Positions 17,862 to 26,351 of a stretch of DNA of 64,000 bases are shown piece after piece. Position 1 is the first letter of the stretch. Each line of letters starts with the position of its first letter. The stretch comes from M3007 sp041392625 (GTDB taxonomy: Bacteria > Bacteroidota > Bacteroidia > Chitinophagales > Saprospiraceae), in NCBI GenBank assembly GCA_041392625.1, contig JAWKLR010000016.1:17649-81648 (forward strand), written 5' to 3'. The notes below the pieces were generated by a model, which did no database searches, was not told the origin of the DNA, and saw only the letters and a program-made list of their open reading frames with translations. The position numbers were made by a program, and so were the translations under genes.

Positions 17862-18467
17862 TTATGGAGTATCCCCCCCTTCAACATCCTGCCGCACTTT
17901 TTTTCGCCACGCTTTTCCATATGTGTTGTCCAGGAGTTCAAAAACTTGTTGATTGTAGGCGTGCAAACAATCCGTACTGGGCGGCTGGCACCCAAAATCG
18001 TAATATGCAATTTGATATTTTTTTTCAAATTTCCTATCCAATCTGGTGTTTGCCTTGGGTGCCACGCTCCCTACCAAAAGTAACCTTGCCTTTCCATTTT
18101 CCCAATCAGACAAAGCCGTTTGTTTATCAAATTGACAGTCGGCATGGAGTGTAAATGTTGAATCTACTCCGGCCGATGCCATCCGTATCTCAAACTCGTG
18201 ATCACGATACCCAAATACATTTGCCCGGATTACATACACACTATCAGGCCTTAATCTCGGGATTTTGAACGCCCCTAAACTATCTAAAACCGAATACGTG
18301 CAACGACTTTTGGGAGCCCCTTTTTTATTAAACGCAATAAATTGCAAATCGACCGGCTTTAAACCCGTTGCCGAAGAAAGGATTTTTCCGGTTAGTGTGG
18401 TTTGGCTAAAACATAGATTGCTTTCAAAGAGTATGAAAGCCAGAAGGAATAGGTATTGTGGTTTCAT
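17862..18467 (-). CDS. secreted carboxypeptidase-regulatory-like domain protein
   Basis: About 201 residues with a signal peptide (MKPQYLFLLAFILF ... CFSQ) followed by a beta-sandwich of the carboxypeptidase regulatory type: TTLTGKILSSATGLKPVDL, then GAFKIPRLRPDSVYVIRA. The remaining C-terminal part (CQFDKQTALSDWENG onward) is unique and carries three cysteines. It is probably periplasmic or surface-exposed. ATG 18467 is preferred, since the longer frame overlaps the upstream CPBP protease gene. The 7-base gap to that gene suggests co-transcription. Confidence 0.7.
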   Translation of the reverse strand: MKPQYLFLLAFILFESNLCFSQTTLTGKILSSATGLKPVDLQFIAFNKKGAPKSRCTYSVLDSLGAFKIPRLRPDSVYVIRANVFGYRDHEFEIRMASAGVDSTFTLHADCQFDKQTALSDWENGKARLLLVGSVAPKANTRLDRKFEKKYQIAYYDFGCQPPSTDCLHAYNQQVFELLDNTYGKAWRKKVRQDVEGGDTP

Positions 18468-18474
18468 ATTTATT

Positions 18475-19290
18475 CTATACATACGGGTTCCCCAACACAT
18501 GAAAAACCAAATCGAATGCAACATGGGAAAGAATCGCAACCAGAAGTCCTCTTTTCCAATAAATCCAGCCAAACGTTGTGCCAGTGATGAAATTTCCAAC
18601 CATGGTGACACCAATGGTAAACGGTGTCAAATCCACAAAATTTTGTTGTAATGGCAGGTGGATAAGGCCAAAAAACACGGCTGTAATAAAAATACCTGCC
18701 CAAACCATCTTATTACTTGGCTCCTCCTTGCGTTTAAAAAACTGCATCAGGACAATTAAAAAAGACATCAGGCCCAGGCGAAACATGATTTCTTCGCTGA
18801 TGCCGGCAGAGAATGAAACCAGGGCATAAAAGGATTTGGCAGGACGAGCAAGCTTGTGCGAAACAGGATAAAACGCTTTCTGCAATTCAAACAAACCCAA
18901 TAAAACCAAGGCCACAAACACCGCCAAAAGAATACTCGATAGAACAGCATCCCACCTGAGCAGCTCACTTACCGGTTTCCTGGAAAAAAACCTTGCAATC
19001 ACCGGGGCTCCCAGATTGGCTTTTGCAGATAGCCAAATACCTATAAAAGCAAGCAAGGCACCTAGTACCAGGCTACTAAGTCCAATTGTAAACACATCGC
19101 TAAAAACCGAAGGATTTAAATGCACATCCGTTTGTCCGGCTTCTATGTGCAATCTTTTTAGTTCCCGACTAAAAGGTATATTAATTAACGCACCAACCAT
19201 GAAGAGCAGCACTACTGATACAGACACCTGCCAACGATAGGATTCTTTTTCTTCTTTATCCTGAGCAATGGATGGAGTAAATAGTTTCAT
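18475..19290 (-). CDS. CPBP family intramembrane metalloprotease
   Basis: This is a type II CAAX/bacteriocin-processing (Abi/CPBP) membrane protease. The 271-residue protein has about seven to eight membrane segments. The catalytic motifs are present: SEEIMFRLG (the EExxxR motif), FFGLIHLP (FxxxH) and SHVAFDL (HxxxD). In bacteria such enzymes serve in prenyl-peptide processing, bacteriocin maturation or self-immunity, and the substrate here is unknown. ATG 19290 (MKLFTPSIAQ) is preferred over 19374. The lanthipeptide enzyme is 11 kb away, so no link is implied. Confidence 0.87.
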   Translation of the reverse strand: MKLFTPSIAQDKEEKESYRWQVSVSVVLLFMVGALINIPFSRELKRLHIEAGQTDVHLNPSVFSDVFTIGLSSLVLGALLAFIGIWLSAKANLGAPVIARFFSRKPVSELLRWDAVLSSILLAVFVALVLLGLFELQKAFYPVSHKLARPAKSFYALVSFSAGISEEIMFRLGLMSFLIVLMQFFKRKEEPSNKMVWAGIFITAVFFGLIHLPLQQNFVDLTPFTIGVTMVGNFITGTTFGWIYWKRGLLVAILSHVAFDLVFHVLGNPYV

Positions 19291-19530
19291 AAATTGTATG
19301 TGAACCATGTTCTGATTGATCGCAATTTGAGCGTGCCTGAGATTTTTGATTGTGAAAATGCTACTTCCGTGCATACAACCATTTTGACAAAAAACATGGA
19401 AAACAAGAAGGTGGCATTTACACTAAGGATTGGGTTGATTGCTGCCACAAAATATAGAAAATCCACTAAACAATATCAGCGGAAGTGGTCGTCGGCAATT
19501 TCATTCGTGCAGCTTGGTAAAAATAAAAAA

Positions 19531-19588
19531 GCGCGTTTGAAATTTTGATTTGCAGATTAAAAACCCAGTCAAAATTCCAAACACGCTC
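19531..19588. repeat. imperfect inverted repeat related to 42502-42550
   Basis: Two arms of about 18 bases (gcgcgtttgaaattttga and tcaaaattccaaacacgc) face each other around a 21-base centre. The reverse-strand arm gagcgtgtttggaatttt nearly matches the element at 42502. It lies just downstream of the extradiol dioxygenase stop (minus strand), where a hairpin could end transcription. The rest of the 328-base gap 19291-19618 holds no gene that I can support. Confidence 0.65.
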
Positions 19589-19618
19589 TATGGTGTTTGT
19601 CGATACGGTCTATGTAGA

Positions 19619-20500
19619 TCAGCCTATTTTCAGAGAGGTCATTGTCAACGAGCCTGCAACAGGTTTGTCGTTAAACACAGTCACTTCTTCATGTTCTTCT
19701 TTAAGTGCCAGGGAATACAGCAATGGTAAAAAATGTTCTGGAGTTGGAATCGCCAACTCAAATGCTTTCCCTTGCGATCTAAAATCGATCAATGGCTGAT
19801 GGTCTCCGCTCAGGATATGGGCTTTCATTTTTTCATTTGCCTCCATTGCCCAGTCGTAAGCAAATTCCTCATTCAATCGCCCCCAGGCCACTTTTCTCAA
19901 ATTGTGGACCATGTTGCCACTTCCAATAATCAAAACACCTTTCTCGCGCAGTCGATTGATTTCCCGGGCAAGTTCGTAGTGGTAACGCGCTGGCTGGGTG
20001 TAATCAATACTCATTTGAATAACAGGAATATCCGCATTCGGGTACAGGTGCTTAATCACACTCCAGGCCCCGTGGTCCAAGCCCCATTTATCATCCAGAC
20101 CGACCGTGGTTTTGCTTACCATTTTCTGGGTTTCCCGGGCAAGTTCAGGATTTCCGGGTGCAGGATACTGCACATCGAATAACTCCTGGGGGAAGCCACC
20201 AAAGTCGTGAATAGTCGGTGGGTTTTGCATCGCGGTAACAAAAGTGCCTTTGGTTTCCCAGTGCGCCGAGATACACAGGATGGCATTGGGTTTGGCAATC
20301 TCCTTTCCTATGTTTCTGAAACCGGTAACAAATTCATTCTCCTCAATGGCATTCATGGGGCTTCCATGACCGAGGAACAACACGGGCATTTTACCCGTAT
20401 TGTCCAAGGAGGAGGTCATTTTGTTTAATTCCTTTAATTTCATCGTTGAGCCGATTATGGGTGCTAAGGCCAATAGTTTTAAAAACTGCTTTCTTTCCAT
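19619..20500 (-). CDS. ygiD: 4,5-DOPA extradiol dioxygenase (LigB family, YgiD-like)
   Basis: This family uses non-haem Fe(II) or Zn to open catechol rings such as DOPA. Metal-site and catalytic histidines are visible in VLFLGHGSPMNA, CISAHWET, TIHDFGGFPQELF and SGNMVHNLRKV. The 293 residues include an N-terminal extension of about 35 residues (RKQFLKLLALAPIIGS) that looks like an export signal common in Bacteroidota homologues. It is the last gene of a YceI-SnoaL set on one strand, with 57 bases to yceI. The AraC gene upstream may control the group. The substrate is not proven by sequence. Confidence 0.9.
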   Translation of the reverse strand: MERKQFLKLLALAPIIGSTMKLKELNKMTSSLDNTGKMPVLFLGHGSPMNAIEENEFVTGFRNIGKEIAKPNAILCISAHWETKGTFVTAMQNPPTIHDFGGFPQELFDVQYPAPGNPELARETQKMVSKTTVGLDDKWGLDHGAWSVIKHLYPNADIPVIQMSIDYTQPARYHYELAREINRLREKGVLIIGSGNMVHNLRKVAWGRLNEEFAYDWAMEANEKMKAHILSGDHQPLIDFRSQGKAFELAIPTPEHFLPLLYSLALKEEHEEVTVFNDKPVAGSLTMTSLKIG

Positions 20501-20557
20501 GTCATTTTCAACTTTTAGGCTGTATTGCCCCTCCAGATTTTTGATACACGTTGGTGC

Positions 20558-21082
20558 TTACTGTTTTACAAACTGCACTTCGGCGTTGATTTTCACTTCT
20601 TCATCTACCAATACACCTCCTGTTTCCAGCGCAGCATTCCAGTTCAAGCCCCAATCTTTGCGATTGATTTTACCGGACACTTCAAAGGCTGCTTTCTCAT
20701 TGCCCCAAGGGTCAGTATTGGTACCACCGTACTCAACATTCAGGCTTATTTCCTTGCTAACATCTTTGATGGTCAGAATTCCTTTCAATCTGTATTCCTC
20801 ATCATCAACTTTTGTGAATGAGGTGCTTTCAAATGTGATGGTGCCATATGTTTCAACATCAAAGAAATCAGCACTCTTCAAATGGTTGTCGCGATCGGCA
20901 TTTTGGGTTGAAATCGACGCAGCATCAATGCTTACTTTAATTGGAGCAGTTGTAAAATCTTCCCCGTCAATGGATGCTTCGTATGCTGTAAAGTTTCCTT
21001 TTACATTGGAAATCATCAAGTGCTTTACTTTGAATCCAATTTCGCTGTGGCTTGGGTCTACTACCCATTTTTTTGTTGACAT
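20558..21082 (-). CDS. YceI family protein
   Basis: This is a lipocalin-like beta-barrel of 174 residues that in characterised members binds isoprenoid-type lipids. The family pattern begins WVVDPSHSEIGFKVKHLMIS and continues with VKGNF, DAASISTQNADRDNHLKSADFFD and a C-terminal WGLNWNAALETGG. There is no signal peptide, so a cytoplasmic location is likely, unlike the periplasmic E. coli YceI. It sits between the SnoaL-like and DOPA-dioxygenase genes on the same strand, suggesting a small stress or detoxification operon. Confidence 0.93.
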   Translation of the reverse strand: MSTKKWVVDPSHSEIGFKVKHLMISNVKGNFTAYEASIDGEDFTTAPIKVSIDAASISTQNADRDNHLKSADFFDVETYGTITFESTSFTKVDDEEYRLKGILTIKDVSKEISLNVEYGGTNTDPWGNEKAAFEVSGKINRKDWGLNWNAALETGGVLVDEEVKINAEVQFVKQ

Positions 21083-21134
21083 AATTCTTTCTTTTTTATG
21101 TATTTAAATTGAGTTATTGTGTGTGGGTTTGGGA

Positions 21135-21719
21135 CTATTGAGCCAGTCCAATTTGCTTCATGAAGGATTGGTTATCCCAAAACAGATATTCTTCAACCAT
21201 CTTCCCATCCTGCCATTTTCCGATGGTGGCCATGCGCAGTTTGAATTGTTTGCCGGTTGGAGGGATGGTTTTGCCCTCGCCAATAGGCATTGGCTGTGAA
21301 AATGTACCTTCCAGTTCGCCAATTACTGCTGTCCACTCACCACTTCCAAAGCGAACGGGGTGCTTTTCTATTCGCGTGTCGGGTGCAAAGGTGAACATGG
21401 GTTTCAGGGCCTCAATATGGGCCGGAGCCAGCCCCTCTGTAGTACTGCCATCCGGATAGTACACCAAAATATCATCGGCATGACTGTGGGAGAATTCGTC
21501 CCATTTTTGGTTGGTGTAAAAATCGTAGTCGAGGGTATCGAAGGACAATAGCCGGTTTTCGATAACTGCTTTTTCGGCCCTGCTGCTTTCTAATTCAGCC
21601 TCCAATGTCGTGATCCGATCCTGGAGCGCTTGCGTATCCGTATTGGTACAACCTGCAAATGCGAATATTGCGGCTACCGCAACTGCGACTTTTCCTCTGG
21701 TAATGATATTTGTCTTCAT
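21135..21719 (-). CDS. SnoaL-like (NTF2-fold) lipoprotein
   Basis: About 194 residues. The lipoprotein signal ends in AFAGCTN and is followed by a short heptad-rich helix (about 28-58, ALQDRITTLEAELESSRAE) that should form a coiled coil. An NTF2/SnoaL-like domain then carries YTNQKWDEFSHSHADDILVYYPDG and a closing EEYLFWDNQSFMKQIGL. Such domains may be binding modules or esterase-like. The function is unknown. A CACCTTTG near-promoter box lies 34-41 bases upstream (21753-21760). It leads the yceI-ygiD run. ATG 21719 is preferred over 21767. Confidence 0.75.
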   Translation of the reverse strand: MKTNIITRGKVAVAVAAIFAFAGCTNTDTQALQDRITTLEAELESSRAEKAVIENRLLSFDTLDYDFYTNQKWDEFSHSHADDILVYYPDGSTTEGLAPAHIEALKPMFTFAPDTRIEKHPVRFGSGEWTAVIGELEGTFSQPMPIGEGKTIPPTGKQFKLRMATIGKWQDGKMVEEYLFWDNQSFMKQIGLAQ

Positions 21720-21811
21720 AAATCTCTTTTTGATTGTTTTTAAATAACAATGCAAAGGTGAAGACAATGGCGGGCTCGCGTTTTACACTATTCGGAAGTG
21801 GTAGGGTAATT

Positions 21812-22645
21812 TTAGGAAATAAGGGTGTTTTTCATCTCGTCTCGGAACTCACCGGGCGATTGTCCCGACTTTTTCTTGAAAACTTTTGAGAAATAGGAAC
21901 TCTCGTTATAGCCCAGTTCAAAGGCAATTTCAGAAATGGTTTTATCGGTTGAGATCAACAGGTTTTTTGCTTCAATGAGTTTTCTTGTTTCAATGATTTC
22001 CGAAACACTTTGCTCCAGGATATTCTGGCAGATGATGTTCAGATTTCGCGAAGACATAAACAACTTTTCGGCATAAAACTCCACGCCTTCAGGCCGCCGG
22101 AAGTTTTCTTCCAGGATGTTCAAAAAATTGCCAAAAGAGATGTGCTGGGATTTTTGCAGCGTCTGGTCGGACGGAAGTTTCTTTTTCCGTTCTGCTTCTA
22201 TCATGGTTAACAAGGCACTCAGGAGTTGTCTGATTATGGCATAGTCAACGGCCTCTTGCCGGGTTTCATCGTACATCAATTCACAGAGTGTCGTCAAGCG
22301 CTTAAAGCAGCTATCCGCCTCGAGTTCAATATTGGCCTGATTGTGATACAGGGAGTACAGCTGAAAGGTTGTTTCCGGAATGAACTCGCTTTTGAATCGA
22401 ATCGCCCAGATCGCGCATTTCCCGTCGACGGGTTTGGGTATCAATCGATGGACTTTCCCCTTGGTTACAAAGCTTACAAAAGGAGCCTGGATTGAACTTG
22501 TTTTAAAATCTATAAAATGCTCCAATGCCCCTTCAATACCAATCAGCAGTTCTTCAAAATTGTGGTTGTGCGGCTCGTCAGGAGCCTGAGATACTCGGTC
22601 TGCATCCAGTGCATCTATTTTAAATATGTGGAACAGCTTATTCAT
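21812..22645 (-). CDS. AraC family transcriptional regulator
   Basis: A 277-residue regulator with an N-terminal cupin-like sensor part (PHNHNFEELLIGIEG, about residues 25-110) and a C-terminal AraC DNA-binding domain with two helix-turn-helix units (about 180-275). The second unit carries the signature ISEIAFELGYNESSYFSKVFKKKSG. ATG 22645 fits the family. It lies 92 bases upstream of the SnoaL-yceI-ygiD run on the same strand, so it may regulate those genes or be co-transcribed with them. Its effector is unknown. Confidence 0.9.
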   Translation of the reverse strand: MNKLFHIFKIDALDADRVSQAPDEPHNHNFEELLIGIEGALEHFIDFKTSSIQAPFVSFVTKGKVHRLIPKPVDGKCAIWAIRFKSEFIPETTFQLYSLYHNQANIELEADSCFKRLTTLCELMYDETRQEAVDYAIIRQLLSALLTMIEAERKKKLPSDQTLQKSQHISFGNFLNILEENFRRPEGVEFYAEKLFMSSRNLNIICQNILEQSVSEIIETRKLIEAKNLLISTDKTISEIAFELGYNESSYFSKVFKKKSGQSPGEFRDEMKNTLIS

Positions 22646-22810
22646 TTCAGCTATGAATTTTGGACGTGTAACGGTGCTACATTCGTTCAGATATTCCACG
22701 AACGTAGCGGGATACAGAACACGTGTGGGGCATCTTTGTTCCGATTTTATTGGGGTTTTCTTTTATTTGGTGGGGTTGGGATGGTTTGTCAGGGATGGTG
22801 GAGGTGGGAC

Positions 22811-23269
22811 TTAGATTTTCATTCGTTCATCCATAAGTTCGCGGTCATAATCAAGCAACCAATCCCGGTACGCTGAATGTATTGGTTTCAATGCCTGGAT
22901 ATCCGGAGCAATAATGTCCAAACCGCGGTCGTCGTACATATTGAAAATCATACTGCTATTGATATCGATAAAATAGATTTCCTTCGTTGTGCCAAAACGA
23001 TGTTGATCTAATCTGGGCTTCCAGCCTGGAAAATCTGAATGACCAATGGCTGTCAAAATTTGTTGATAGTTCAATTTGTCTACGGTGGTTTTGATGACCG
23101 CTTCCATCCACTGGTCGCCTGGCTCGTAGGTACCGTAGTCATTTCGATAATGAATCTGGTCGCTTGTCAAATCCTGAATCTGGCGAAACACAAAGTTTCC
23201 GGAACGGATTCTCTGTTTTCTCCATTTGGAATAACCAGGATTTGGTATCCGATAATTCAAATGAATCAA
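22811..23269 (-). CDS. DUF3885 C-terminal fragment (clean copy)
   Basis: The 152-residue frame opens at a TTG and carries the C-terminal half of DUF3885: RSGNFVFRQIQDL, AVIKTTVDKLNYQQIL, IYFIDINSSMIFNMYDDRGLD and RDWLLDYDRELMDE. The N-terminal half of the family (GLRFDLQ region) is missing. It appears only in the second copy at 24.7-24.9 kb. The identical stretch 22816-23232 recurs at 24319-24720. This is a truncated duplicate or an assembly product. Function of DUF3885 is unknown to me. Confidence 0.6.
   Translation of the reverse strand: MIHLNYRIPNPGYSKWRKQRIRSGNFVFRQIQDLTSDQIHYRNDYGTYEPGDQWMEAVIKTTVDKLNYQQILTAIGHSDFPGWKPRLDQHRFGTTKEIYFIDINSSMIFNMYDDRGLDIIAPDIQALKPIHSAYRDWLLDYDRELMDERMKI
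22816..23232. repeat. 417-base direct repeat, copy 1 (copy 2 at 24319-24720)
   Basis: The two copies align end to end in the same orientation. Copy 2 lacks 15 bases in about ten small gaps and shows only a few substitutions. Similarity starts at ttttcattcg and ends at catttggaat. Copy 1 keeps a long reading frame and copy 2 does not. Confidence 0.85.
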
Positions 23270-23410
23270 TTATTCCTGAAAAAACATCTCATCCTCCATC
23301 AAAACCTCATCAGAGAAGCCCTCAGGGAGCCAAACTTTAAAATCAAATCGCAATTGATACCAAAGCTGCTCTTCGAATGCATTATTGTAAATGCCATCAA
23401 TCCCATCCAT
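23270..23410 (-). CDS. small acidic ORF, unknown
   Basis: A 46-residue frame with an ATG at 23410 and a TAA at 23270 (begins MDGIDGIYNNAFEEQLW, contains FDFKVWLPEGFSDE). Its composition looks protein-like (several Trp, Tyr, Phe), and the frame continues open upstream without an ATG as far as a TGA, so it may be a gene remnant. No family is recognised. It lies in the damaged 22.8-24.9 kb patch, so its boundaries are unreliable. Bases 23411-23580 show nothing further. Confidence 0.3.
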   Translation of the reverse strand: MDGIDGIYNNAFEEQLWYQLRFDFKVWLPEGFSDEVLMEDEMFFQE

Positions 23411-23580
23411 ATTGATTTCAAAGGATGCAAAATTTGATATACAAAATCAAATCGGATTTCATCTGATTAATCAGATCCGTTTGCACGCTCATAGTGACTA
23501 ATTGATTCTTTACTCCCATTGGTTTTTTATTAATTTTTGCGGTCACTGGCAATCAAAAATTTGTAGGCTTGTATCTTGAT

Positions 23581-24311
23581 TCAAATCTTCATGATTTTAA
23601 TAAACGATTGAGGTAAATAGGTATTCATCTTTTCGATAAATTCATTTGGAATTGATTGGTAATAGGCTTCGGCAATGGCAGCAGTCATAGAGGCTATGGT
23701 ATCGCTATCGCCTCCTATTGAAATGGCAATTCGAATTGCATCTTCAAAATTTTCAGATTCCAAAATGCAATGATCGATTCAGGCACACTTCCCTGGCAAC
23801 TCATCAAACGCATAATTTGGCGATTTCATTAATTGTCCGGTTAAGATCATAAAAAATCCTCCTCAATAAATTCCTTATCTGTGTCTTGATTTTCCTTTTC
23901 GCGCCAAAAATTGACATCGCGATTGCTTGTGCGCCTTTAATCCCTTCTATATGATTGTGCGTTACTCTGCACTTTTTTGAGCCTCTAGGAACACTTCCTC
24001 TTTGTATCAAAGGCAAAACCTATTGGACTTACCCGCATTGCCGAACCATTCCCCAACTGTTGTATGGTCCTCTAATTATCCCAGCCAACCATTTCTTAAA
24101 TGTACCCCATACCCAGCAAATGGATAAGCCCGACCATACTTTTACGTTGCCTCATACCTTTGGAATTTAAAATACAATCCGCAATAGCAATGGTCAAGAC
24201 AGTATCATCCGTATATCGAGACTGCTTTGTGAACAACTCAAAGTTTGTACTTTTTAGATTGTTCTTTTCAAATCGTGAGCCGATTATATCTCCGATTATT
24301 GCTCCGCGCAT
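23581..24311 (-). pseudogene. ADP-ribosylglycohydrolase (DraG family), in pieces
   Basis: DraG-type enzymes remove ADP-ribose from proteins or nucleic acids using two metal ions. Pieces in order, in different frames, are MRGAIIGDIIGSRFEKNNLK and YTDDTVLTIAIADCIL (metal site, 24311-24150), GPYNSWGNGSAMRVSPIGFA (about 24080-24020), VTHNHIEGIKGAQAIAMSIF (about 23960-23900), and ISIGGDSDTIASMTAAIAEAYY (about 23735-23670, second metal site). Total length of 731 bases equals a full-length enzyme of about 245 residues. All catalytic motifs survive, so the breaks look like single-base errors rather than old decay. It sits between two copies of a DUF3885 fragment. Confidence 0.75.
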
Positions 24312-24321
24312 GGGGCTGTTT

Positions 24322-24939
24322 TCATTCGTTCATCCATAAGTTCGCGGTCATAATCAAGCAACCAATCCCGACGCTGAATGTATTGGTTTCAATGCCTGGA
24401 TATCGGAGCAATAATGTCCAAACCGGATCGTCGTACATATTGAAAATCATACTGCTATTGATATCGATAAAAAGATTTCCTTCGTTGTGCCAAAACGATG
24501 TTGATCTAATCTGGGTTCCAGCCTGGAAAATCTGAATGCCCAATGGCTGTCAAAATTTGTTGATAGTTCAATTTGTCTACGGTGGTTTTGATGACCGCTT
24601 CCTCACTGGTCGCCTGGCTCGTAGGTACGTAGTCATTTCGATAATGAATGTGCTTGTCAAATCCTGAATCTGGCGAAACACAAAGTTTCCGGAACGATTC
24701 TCTGTTTCTCCATTTGGAATCCTTCAAGATCGGAAAATAGCTGCATTCGGACTAAACACCGCCTCGAATAATTTTATTGATCGCTCCTGCACAGTTTTGA
24801 AATACTCCGGGCTGTTTGTTTCACCAACCTGTAGGTCAAAACGCAAGCCCTTATCCCAACAATGGAACAGCCCTTTTCGCAGGGATAAACCTGAGAATTG
24901 ATTGTCAAGGATATCAAGATACTGTTGTGCCGGAGTCAA
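24322..24939 (-). pseudogene. DUF3885 protein, full length but frameshifted (copy 2)
   Basis: The N-terminal part is open from ATG 24939 (MTPAQQYLDILDNQFSGL) and has the DUF3885 core LFHCWDKGLRFDLQVG. Near 24728 one base is missing: adding it joins SPNAAIF to ILKDSKWR, the start of the C-terminal half. From there the sequence equals 22816-23232 but with 15 bases deleted, so the frame breaks repeatedly. With the deletions repaired the protein would be about 210 residues, the normal DUF3885 length. The gene is probably intact in the organism. Confidence 0.7.
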
Positions 24940-24999
24940 AATATTAATAGGTTGGAATATGAAATTGAGTGTGCGTTGTAGTTTTACAGGGCTAAATAA

Positions 25000-26094
25000 T
25001 TACCAGGGCCCGTCCTGCTTGACCTGAATAAAGTCCTTCCCGTTAAACCGAAAAAGGCCCTGTCCGGTTCCCCACCACATTGTTCCGGTGGTATCCTGAA
25101 ACATGCTTTGTACACAGCAGGTGAACCCATCCTTGGGTGTATATACCGTAAAGGCATTTGGATTTAACAATGGAGCAGCGGGATCAAACCGTGTGGTACT
25201 TCCGCGTGCCGTGACCCAAATAATGCCAGACTGTTCGATGTAAATGCCCCAAAATTCGGTGCCGCCCAATCCATCCCCGGAAGTGTATTCGGTGAAGGAC
25301 TCGCCATCAAACTTGCAAATGCCATCCTTCATGGTGAACCAGATATTGCCCGCCTTATCCTCTGCAATTCCTCCGGCATAATTCACACCCAGCCCTTCCT
25401 TTTCCGCAAAATTTGTGATCGCCTCTCCATCATATCGGAATACTCCTTTTTTAGAAGTCGCAATCCAAATATTTCCGGCATGGTCTTCCATCAGTCCGGT
25501 AACATTGACTGGTGGGAGTTTCTGAAATAAGGAGAAACATTGACCACCCTCGTGGTCTTCCGAAGGATTGTATCGGAACACCCCTCCATGCGTACCTACC
25601 CAAATACCGCCCGATTGGTCAACCAGAATGCTTTTTCGGCTAATCCCCAAATGGCTTAGTCCATCTTGCTGGACGTAATGCCTGAACCTGCTCCCATCAT
25701 ATTTATAAACACCCTCATCGGTACCAAACCAAAGATTTCCATTTTTATCCTCATTGATAGCAAATACACTTTGTGCATTGAAGCCTTCCGGGTTGGAAAA
25801 ATAGGTCAGGCTTTTTACATCATACCGCACCACCCCTTCACCGATGGTTCCAAACCACAAATTCCCTTTGGAATCCTGAAAAATGCTTCGAATGTATTGA
25901 CTGACAAGGGTGGTATCAAAATCGGGAGCAAGCGCAACAGCCTTGAAGTTTTTTACAACTTGTGGAATCGGCTTGGGGCTGCTTAAATCATTTGAAACCT
26001 TGTTGCGTTCCTGGCTGCTGCAGGCGCTTGAAATTAGTAGAAAGCCCAGGAGCAGTAGCTTGCTCCATGCCTTTATGCTAGTTTGTTTTTTCAT
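25000..26094 (-). CDS. beta-propeller lipoprotein (two-component regulator propeller repeats)
   Basis: A 364-residue lipoprotein (signal ending LLISSACSS) made almost entirely of repeats of the type DSKGNLWFGT...GVVRYD, with about seven blades between residues 65 and 360 (NLWFGTIGEG, NLWFGTDEGV, GIWVGTHGGV, NIWIATSKKG, NIWFTMKDGI, IIWVTARGST, TMWWGTGQGL). Such propellers usually form the sensor half of hybrid two-component systems. Here no kinase or transmembrane output follows, so it may be a ligand-binding surface protein or a partner of a separate kinase. ATG 26094 is preferred over 26199. No operon partner is evident. Confidence 0.85.
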   Translation of the reverse strand: MKKQTSIKAWSKLLLLGFLLISSACSSQERNKVSNDLSSPKPIPQVVKNFKAVALAPDFDTTLVSQYIRSIFQDSKGNLWFGTIGEGVVRYDVKSLTYFSNPEGFNAQSVFAINEDKNGNLWFGTDEGVYKYDGSRFRHYVQQDGLSHLGISRKSILVDQSGGIWVGTHGGVFRYNPSEDHEGGQCFSLFQKLPPVNVTGLMEDHAGNIWIATSKKGVFRYDGEAITNFAEKEGLGVNYAGGIAEDKAGNIWFTMKDGICKFDGESFTEYTSGDGLGGTEFWGIYIEQSGIIWVTARGSTTRFDPAAPLLNPNAFTVYTPKDGFTCCVQSMFQDTTGTMWWGTGQGLFRFNGKDFIQVKQDGPW

Positions 26095-26335
26095 TTTCTG
26101 TACTTTGAACTGCTGCTCACTTTCGATTTTGGGTTTCCAAATGCACATCCTTACTTCAAGCATGTATCCCCCAAATATAGTTCCTAAACACCACCGCATC
26201 GGGTAAAAACTTCAAAATACGAGCGCCCTCTCTGAAATGATTGGACATGGGCAGGCAAAATAGTACGAATTGACATCCAACTGTTATTTTGTTTTCTTAC
26301 TTACTGCTTTTCAGCGCGCATTCCACAAACCTTCT

Positions 26336-26343
26336 TACCTTTG
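26336..26343 (+). promoter_or_regulatory. -7 promoter box abutting the ABC-F start
   Basis: TACCTTTG is an exact -7 box ending 8 bases before ATG 26352. It implies a transcript with almost no leader and supports that start over the upstream TTG at 26289. Confidence 0.65.
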
Positions 26344-26351
26344 CGCCCGCT

